Shown here piece by piece: positions 15,077 through 19,992 of a stretch of 19,992 nucleotides of DNA; position 1 is the stretch's first letter, and every line of letters starts with the position of its first letter. A program made the position numbers and the translations under genes. Origin of the DNA: a candidate division WWE3 bacterium RIFCSPLOWO2_01_FULL_39_13 (lineage in GTDB: Bacteria; Patescibacteriota; WWE3; 2-01-FULL-39-13); assembly GCA_001772665.1 (NCBI GenBank), contig MEVH01000025.1:6136-26127 (forward strand), read 5' to 3'. Under the pieces are notes generated by a model. It was not told where the DNA came from and did no database searches. It worked only from the letters and a program-made list of their open reading frames with translations.

Positions 15077-16090
15077 TTAACCCCCAAGGTTGGTTGTTAA
15101 TTTTTCTGTTATTATCTCTTCAATAACTTTTCTGAGCTTTGTGATGTCGTGCCTCAAAAGACTCCTTTTTACTTTATCTCCCTTCCTTCTTTTTACAATT
15201 TTTCCGGAAATCAGGTTTCTTCTTATAACACGCATATCATTTTGCAGATCATCTTCTACTGGATAAGCTCTTTCCTTCGCATACCCGCGGAGTATTTCAT
15301 CGTTAACGGATTTGGAGTTTAACATCACATAGTCAACTCTTCTTAAGATATATTTTTCTATCTCATCTATGTAATTACTTGCCATAAATCCGTGAGTTTC
15401 GCCATACTTAGAGACAACATTAACGATGTATATCACTTTGGCTTTTGACCGAGAGACAGCTAAACATGCCCCTTCAACTACAAAATTCGCAAGAGTGCTG
15501 GTATACAAATCACCTGGGCCGATAATAATATAATCGGCTCCATCTAACGCCTGTTTTGCTCTCGCAGAAATTTTCGAATTCGGCTGAGTCCACATTCGCG
15601 TAATCTTCGTCTTGCAGTCATGGCCTTTAGGAGGGTCGTCAATCATGCTTTCCCCATAGCTTATAGTCCCGTCAGAATACTCTGCAACAAGCTGAACCTT
15701 GTCATAAGTTATAGGAATAACCTGTCCCTTAATATTCAATATCTTTGTCGCCTGCAGAATAGCCTCTTCGTCATCTTTCACTACTTCCCTTAAAGCCGTC
15801 AAGAAAAGGTTGCCGAAACTATGGCCTGAAAGACCATCACCTTTTGTAAATCGGTAATTAAATAATTTTCTGAGGATATTGGATTCGTCTGGACCTGGGG
15901 TAAGCGCAACAAGACACTGCCTTAAATCACCGACCGGAAGCTGTCCGTATTCGTCGCGCAAAATTCCAGTACTGCCTCCGCTGTCGGTAGAAGCAACTAT
16001 AGCAGTGATAGCAATGCCGGGAATATTCTTTATTCCACTTAAGACTGTATAAGTTCCGGTTCCCCCGCCGATTACAACGACATTTTTCAT
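15077..16090 (-). CDS. yvcK: YvcK/GlmR-type UDP-sugar-binding regulator (CofD-like family)
   Basis: This is a 337-residue protein of the YvcK/CofD family. The N-terminus KNVVVIGGGTGTYTVLSGI, the loop STDSGGSTGILRDEYGQLP with VGDLRQCL, and the later IIIGPGDLYTSTLANF are the family signatures. In Bacillus subtilis YvcK (GlmR) binds UDP-GlcNAc and steers carbon to peptidoglycan precursors; related CofD proteins make coenzyme F420, but no F420 genes are present here. The C-terminus is a basic tail (KRRKGDKVKRSL). Its neighbours are cell-surface glycosyltransferases and a flippase, which fits a role in sharing UDP-sugars between wall and surface glycan. The ATG lies a few bases after an AT-rich -10-like stretch and lacks a Shine-Dalgarno sequence. 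Confidence 0.9.
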   Translation of the reverse strand: MKNVVVIGGGTGTYTVLSGIKNIPGIAITAIVASTDSGGSTGILRDEYGQLPVGDLRQCLVALTPGPDESNILRKLFNYRFTKGDGLSGHSFGNLFLTALREVVKDDEEAILQATKILNIKGQVIPITYDKVQLVAEYSDGTISYGESMIDDPPKGHDCKTKITRMWTQPNSKISARAKQALDGADYIIIGPGDLYTSTLANFVVEGACLAVSRSKAKVIYIVNVVSKYGETHGFMASNYIDEIEKYILRRVDYVMLNSKSVNDEILRGYAKERAYPVEDDLQNDMRVIRRNLISGKIVKRRKGDKVKRSLLRHDITKLRKVIEEIITEKLTTNLGG

Positions 16091-16144
16091 AAAATTTTAT
16101 CATTATGTTAACGCTCTACAGGAGTATACATCACGAGAAAATTG

Positions 16145-16210
16145 ACAAGTTTTTATTCCGACAGCCTGCAGTCTGGGCTATATCCTTATCAATCAGACCA
16201 AAAAACTTGT
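16145..16210. repeat. 10-bp inverted repeat in the yvcK-flippase divergent region
   Basis: ACAAGTTTTT (16145-16154) and AAAAACTTGT (16201-16210) are perfect reverse complements, 46 nt apart. Inside, GTCTG (16171-16175) and CAGAC (16194-16198) can also pair. TTGACA (16142-16147) overlaps the left arm and an extended -10 follows the right arm. It could be a regulator site or a DNA structure shared by the two divergent promoters. Confidence 0.45.
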
Positions 16211-16218
16211 GCTAAACT
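16210..16218 (+). promoter_or_regulatory. Extended -10 of the flippase gene
   Basis: TGCTAAACT (16210-16218) lies 12 nt before the ATG at 16231. The same 12-mer, TGCTAAACTTTA, precedes the GT2 gene on the minus strand. No ribosome-binding site is seen. Confidence 0.45.
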
Positions 16219-16230
16219 TTAAACAACAAA

Positions 16231-17526
16231 ATGTCTCCATTTAATAAGCTGATTAAATTATCCCAAAGCTCGTTTTTACTCAGCCGGTCAATTATCGTGG
16301 TAGGGGCGTCTATGGTTTCGAATGTGTTCTCGTACCTCTTTCAGCTCATTTCTGGAAGATATTTATCTGTTACAGATTACTCAATTTTAGTTTCTCTTTT
16401 TTCTTTAAGCGTTATCATCCCACTCTTTGTCCAGTTTCTTACAAGCGGTATCCCCAAATTGGTGGCTGAAATAAAAGATGAAGATTATCCCCGTAGAATA
16501 TCAACATTCTTCTTCTCTTTTTTAAAACTAATAATAATAATAGCTCTTTTGGTTTTCATCGGAATGTACATCTTCTCAGGAGCCATCGCGTCATACCTGA
16601 ATATTTCCAACAGGGCGCTTATAGTAATTTTTGCTGTTGGGATCAGCACCGGGAGCATAGCTTCTTCACTTCCATTGTTTTTTCAAGGACTTATGAGATT
16701 TAAGGCATATTCTTTTTCTCTATTGATTTCTTCCTTTTCAAAATTCCTGGTTGCAGTATCAGCGGTTTTATTTGGACTGGGACTGCTTCAGATATTTGGA
16801 GGCCTTGCCATAACATCTGGGATCCTTGGAATTATTTTTGTTATTATTTTGCAAAAAAACATAACATCTAAAACTCTTAAATGGGGATCAGGCGATGTAA
16901 ATACTTTGCTTAAGTACTCATTTGGAGCTTCTTTTGCACTAATTGGCATTAATCTTGTTTACAATCTAGATGTAATTCAAGCCAAGCACTTTTTTGATTC
17001 AACAACTGCCGGCATTTATGGATCCCTGTCAATTATAGGAAGGATTGTTCTCTTCTCGGCGACTCCAGTAACTGCGGTTATGCTCCCTATATGCGCTTCA
17101 AAATACAAAAAGAAAGAAAATTACGTAAAACCTTTTCTGCTTGCACTGGCTCTTTCAGCATCAATAGCTGGAGGAGTATCCTTTGTTTACTGGCTGTTTC
17201 CAAAACTTGTTATTTCTACGCTATTTGGCACAAAATATCTTCTGGCAGCACCATACCTTGGGCTTTTTAGCATATTTATGTTTCTTACTACCGTCCTTTC
17301 AACTATAGCCTTTTTTCTGGTGGCTATTTCTAGATTTAGAATTGCAGCTATATCTCTCGTTGCGCCTGTCTTGCAGTTTATAGGATTCAGTTTCTTTAAT
17401 AACTCAATAACTGAATTTCTGTATGTTTCTATTGCTGCAGTCAGTATAACCCTCGCGGGATTTCTTCTAATGGCAGTAATCAGCTATAAAAGAAAATTTA
17501 ATAAGTTAATTTCAAAGCTTCGCTGA
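16231..17526 (+). CDS. Polysaccharide/oligosaccharide flippase (Wzx-like, MOP superfamily)
   Basis: This is a 431-residue integral membrane protein with about 12-14 predicted helices. The N-terminal segment, SIIVVGASMVSNVFSYLFQL followed by ISGRYLSVTDYSILVSL, is typical of polysaccharide export flippases in the MOP superfamily. Such proteins move undecaprenyl-linked glycan units across the membrane. The usual order of paired helices is seen, with a basic C-terminal end (YKRKFNKLISKLR). It stands among a phosphoglycosyl transferase and glycosyltransferases, which supports a role in surface glycan export. It ends with TGA and its last 29 bp overlap the end of the convergent TPR gene. Confidence 0.9.
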   Translation: MSPFNKLIKLSQSSFLLSRSIIVVGASMVSNVFSYLFQLISGRYLSVTDYSILVSLFSLSVIIPLFVQFLTSGIPKLVAEIKDEDYPRRISTFFFSFLKLIIIIALLVFIGMYIFSGAIASYLNISNRALIVIFAVGISTGSIASSLPLFFQGLMRFKAYSFSLLISSFSKFLVAVSAVLFGLGLLQIFGGLAITSGILGIIFVIILQKNITSKTLKWGSGDVNTLLKYSFGASFALIGINLVYNLDVIQAKHFFDSTTAGIYGSLSIIGRIVLFSATPVTAVMLPICASKYKKKENYVKPFLLALALSASIAGGVSFVYWLFPKLVISTLFGTKYLLAAPYLGLFSIFMFLTTVLSTIAFFLVAISRFRIAAISLVAPVLQFIGFSFFNNSITEFLYVSIAAVSITLAGFLLMAVISYKRKFNKLISKLR

Positions 17527-19441
17527 TTTGAGCATTGCCGGGATCAGCCTGAAGCAGGATCTCTAAAAGATTTCTTGCTTCCTCTTTCTTGTTAGACTGT
17601 ATGTTCACCATAGCCAGCGCATATATCAAATTAGGATTTTGAGAATTTATCTCATAAGCTTTCATCAGCATTTCCCGTGCTTTCTCCAGATCACCAATGT
17701 TAAAGTAAACTACACCAAGATTTTGATATGACTGCCACAGGTCGGGATTATATTTAACTGCCTCAAGGTAATTTTGTATCGCAAGATTCAGATATTCCTG
17801 AGCTTTAGGAGTAATTTCAGGAAGCGAATCAGCAGTCTGCTTCTGCATCTCCTGTGACGCCATTTGCTGATAAGTATTTGCAAGATTGTGATAGGCATCT
17901 GCATAGCCCGGTTTAAGGTCAATCGCAGTCTGAAACTCTTCAGCTGCTTTTTGCGAGTCTCCATGCCTGCCGTAAACATCTCCAAGATTGTTATGATTTT
18001 GCGGGCTTGAAGGAGAAGTTTTTGCCGTAGCAAGCCAAAGGGTATCCTCATTTTTCCAGTCTCGGTTGCGGACTATTGTTCTTATGGAAAGCGCAACAAT
18101 TATAAGTGCGAAAACTGCATAAACGTAGTGTCGCAAGGACTTCCTTTCCGCAAGTTTTGAGAAAATAAGTCCCACTACTGCAAAGATCCCAACAGATCCA
18201 AGGTAGACGTATCTTTCAGCCACAATCCATGATATGCCAAATGGAGTCAAAGTAGGAGACAATGCAATTAGAAAAAATGAAAGCCAGAAAAAAATAAATT
18301 TAAAATCGTTTTGCGAAAAACCACATTTTGGAGCAGACACTAATGGATCTTCCCAGAATCTCAAGGCTTTGTTAAAACCGCCACGCCCCCTAACATACGA
18401 AAAAACAATTACTCCAATAAATAAAATAAAAATTAAAAGTCTGATAAGATATTCCAGCTGGCTGAAAGACATTTCAGAGTGATACAAAGTCAATCCAACC
18501 GGCCAAAAAATAAGCTTGAAATATTCAGTGATTGCGATTGGGATTTGAATGAAGGGATTAGTTACAGATGTGGAGGCATTATTCAGTACCGCAAGTGCAT
18601 CAATTCTCTGCTGAAAATAGTTTGAAGCGATAACAAACATCATTATTCCGCCTGCAATAAACGGAATAGAAAATTTCAATTCTGTTTTCTTTGTCGCGCA
18701 GAAAAATATATACATAGGGAAAATCAAAAGCATTGGTACAGCCATCTGAGAAACCAGCAAACAGCTCAAAAAGATAAACATAGAAAACCAGTAATATTTC
18801 TTTATAAATTTTATTGAAAAAGCCATTTGAAAAAACAGAAATGATAGAAAAAAAAGCCCTCCTGTCATAACGTATGGAGCACCTGAATTCCACGAAACAC
18901 TTTCAACAAGAATCGGATGAACAGCAAACAACATAGATGTAACGGCTCCGGTTTTATAATTATAAATATGTTTAATAATCAGAAAAACTGAAACGACTCC
19001 TATGATATGGAACAAAACGCTTAATATTCGGTATGCTGACGAATTCACCCCAAACATATTAGTAACAACGAAAATAAGAAAAGAACGAAAGCTTCCCATT
19101 AGATTTGCAGTAACCATAGAAAATTTTCCAATATTGGGATTATTAAGATAACCCGAAATATCATCAGAAACAAAACTGTTGCTGATAGAATTTAAATAGG
19201 CTCCAACAACCAGTACTACTAGAAACAGCAGTTCTTTCTTGTATATTCTGATGGAATTTAAAAAAGACAAGTCGTCAGGTACACCTTTTTTACTTGTAAC
19301 ATAGGCTGTATTCCAATTTTGACTGCGTACGTAATTTACTACGATTTTTTCATTAATCTTAAGTTCCTTTGAAATTTCTAAAACCGAAGAGCTTTTGATT
19401 CTTTTTCTAATGAATTTCTTTTGCGATTTATTTAGTCCCAC
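17498..19441 (-). CDS. TMTC/PMT-like membrane protein with C-terminal TPRs and an HTH-like N-terminus
   Basis: This 647-residue protein has three parts. Residues 5-45 (KKFIRKRIKSSSVLEISKEL, then KINEKIVVNYVRSQNW) look like a small helix-turn-helix. Residues about 70-460 form a multi-pass membrane region resembling TMTC-type and GT39/PMT-like enzymes: FVSDDISGYLNNPNI carries the Asp pair of the first outer loop, FAVHPILVESVSWNSGAPYV follows, and AERYVYLGSVGIF lies near the end. Residues about 480-645 hold about four TPRs (NHNNLGDVYGRHGDSQKAAE; SYQNLGVVYFNIGDLEKARE). Eukaryotic TMTC proteins O-mannosylate proteins; here a polyprenol-phosphate-sugar donor could come from the neighbouring GT2, which is inference. 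The start is GTG with no Shine-Dalgarno sequence; TATAAT lies about 45 nt upstream. It overlaps the flippase by 29 bp. Confidence 0.83.
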   Translation of the reverse strand: MGLNKSQKKFIRKRIKSSSVLEISKELKINEKIVVNYVRSQNWNTAYVTSKKGVPDDLSFLNSIRIYKKELLFLVVLVVGAYLNSISNSFVSDDISGYLNNPNIGKFSMVTANLMGSFRSFLIFVVTNMFGVNSSAYRILSVLFHIIGVVSVFLIIKHIYNYKTGAVTSMLFAVHPILVESVSWNSGAPYVMTGGLFFLSFLFFQMAFSIKFIKKYYWFSMFIFLSCLLVSQMAVPMLLIFPMYIFFCATKKTELKFSIPFIAGGIMMFVIASNYFQQRIDALAVLNNASTSVTNPFIQIPIAITEYFKLIFWPVGLTLYHSEMSFSQLEYLIRLLIFILFIGVIVFSYVRGRGGFNKALRFWEDPLVSAPKCGFSQNDFKFIFFWLSFFLIALSPTLTPFGISWIVAERYVYLGSVGIFAVVGLIFSKLAERKSLRHYVYAVFALIIVALSIRTIVRNRDWKNEDTLWLATAKTSPSSPQNHNNLGDVYGRHGDSQKAAEEFQTAIDLKPGYADAYHNLANTYQQMASQEMQKQTADSLPEITPKAQEYLNLAIQNYLEAVKYNPDLWQSYQNLGVVYFNIGDLEKAREMLMKAYEINSQNPNLIYALAMVNIQSNKKEEARNLLEILLQADPGNAQISEALKLTY

Positions 19442-19485
19442 AGGTAAAACAGCAACTAATGAAATAATAGAATCATTCTGCTACC

Positions 19486-19493
19486 ATTATAAC
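19486..19493. promoter_or_regulatory. Overlapping divergent -10 elements
   Basis: In the 57-bp gap the sequence ATTATAAC holds TATAAT on the minus strand (19491 to 19486) for the TPR gene and TATAAC on the plus strand (19488-19493) for the GT2 gene, 5 nt before its ATG. The two promoters share the same bases, so they should exclude each other. No clear -35 is seen on either side. Confidence 0.4.
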
Positions 19494-19498
19494 TGATA

Positions 19499-19992
19499 AT
19501 GGACATACATCTTTTGTCTGTAATAATTCCAGTATACAAGCAGGAAAAGAGCATAAAGCAGGACTTGCAGAGGATATACGAGGTTTTATCAGGCACTCCA
19601 TACAATTTCGAAATAATAGCAGTAATAGATGGGATCGAAATAGACGGATCAATGCAAAAAGCCAGGCAATTTAAGAAGCCAGAACTTAAAGTTTACGGAT
19701 ACAAATCCAATAAAGGTAAGGGGCAGGCAGTAAGGTTTGGAATGCAGAAAGCGAAAGGAGATATCATTACCTTCATAGACTCCGGTGGCGATATTAACCC
19801 ACAGGGATTGATTATGCTGCTTGAGCACATGAAGTGGTACAACGCCGATATAATCGTCGGTAGCAAAGCTCATCCGGCAAGCAAAGTAAACTACCCACTG
19901 AACAGAAGAATTCTAAGCAAAGGTTATTATTACTTCATCAAGTTTTTATTTGGGCTACGGTTAAGAGATACCCAGACAGGAATTAAAGCTTA
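19499..19992 (+). CDS. Family 2 glycosyltransferase, polyprenol-phosphate type (partial, cut by the window edge)
   Basis: The first 164 residues are present and the frame is open to the edge. The start (LLSVIIPVYKQEKSIKQDLQ), the KSNKGKGQAVRFGMQKAKGD segment and DTQTGIKA at the end of the window are typical of DPM1-like GT2 enzymes, which make polyprenol-phosphate mannose or glucose as a donor for membrane glycosyltransferases. The usual DAD metal site reads FIDSGGDINP, so the spacing of the acidic residues differs from the common form. Its neighbour, the TMTC-like protein, would be a natural user of such a donor; this is inference. The ATG at 19499 follows TATAAC by 5 nt. C-terminal membrane helices, if any, lie beyond the window. 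Confidence 0.85.
   Translation, partial: MDIHLLSVIIPVYKQEKSIKQDLQRIYEVLSGTPYNFEIIAVIDGIEIDGSMQKARQFKKPELKVYGYKSNKGKGQAVRFGMQKAKGDIITFIDSGGDINPQGLIMLLEHMKWYNADIIVGSKAHPASKVNYPLNRRILSKGYYYFIKFLFGLRLRDTQTGIKA

Noticed and set aside
19649..19873. Minus-strand frame in the last GT2 gene
   Set aside because: The plus-strand frame encodes a clear GT2 with family motifs; the minus frame is its shadow.

Overview
The window looks like chromosomal DNA from a Candidate Phyla Radiation (Patescibacteria) bacterium, most likely of the Microgenomates type. This is inferred from gene content: a compact dcw cluster with overlapping genes, a large DUF4012 surface protein, a TMTC-like membrane protein with TPRs, an alpha2-type glycyl-tRNA synthetase, and very short intergenic gaps. 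UGA works as an ordinary stop (recO and the flippase end on it), so this is not one of the lineages that recoded UGA to glycine. No tRNA, rRNA, CRISPR array or insertion sequence is visible.

Layout. Positions 1-7350 hold cell-wall and division genes. On the minus strand mraZ, rsmH, an ftsL-like gene and ftsI form a tight overlapping run, followed by a MurA-family protein. Farther along, ftsW lies on the same strand. Between them, on the plus strand, a Mur-ligase-like protein is followed with no gap by a sigma-70-family factor. Both Mur homologues have lost the residues used for catalysis and look like pseudoenzymes. mraZ is preceded by a TATAAT element and three GTGG cores spaced 10 bp apart, a probable MraZ operator.

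Positions 7350-10100 hold glyS and a MazG-like pyrophosphohydrolase gene (minus), read from a leader carrying a clear T-box core with a competing hairpin. recO (plus) diverges from it. Positions 10090-16090 (minus) hold the DUF4012 protein, a phosphoglycosyl transferase, a GT4 and a GT2 glycosyltransferase, and a YvcK/GlmR-type regulator. Positions 16231 to the end hold a polysaccharide flippase (plus), the TMTC-like TPR protein with an HTH-like N-terminus (minus), and the start of a polyprenol-phosphate-type GT2 (plus, cut by the window edge). Together the right half reads as a lipid-linked surface glycan locus: priming transferase, extending transferases, flippase, and possible protein glycosylation or anchoring.

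Regulation. Several genes have a -10-like hexamer only 5-8 nt ahead of the start codon and no Shine-Dalgarno sequence, which suggests leaderless transcripts. Three convergent gene pairs overlap at their 3' ends. The best leads are the paired Mur pseudoenzymes around the sigma-factor gene, the glyS T-box, and the leaderless promoter pattern.
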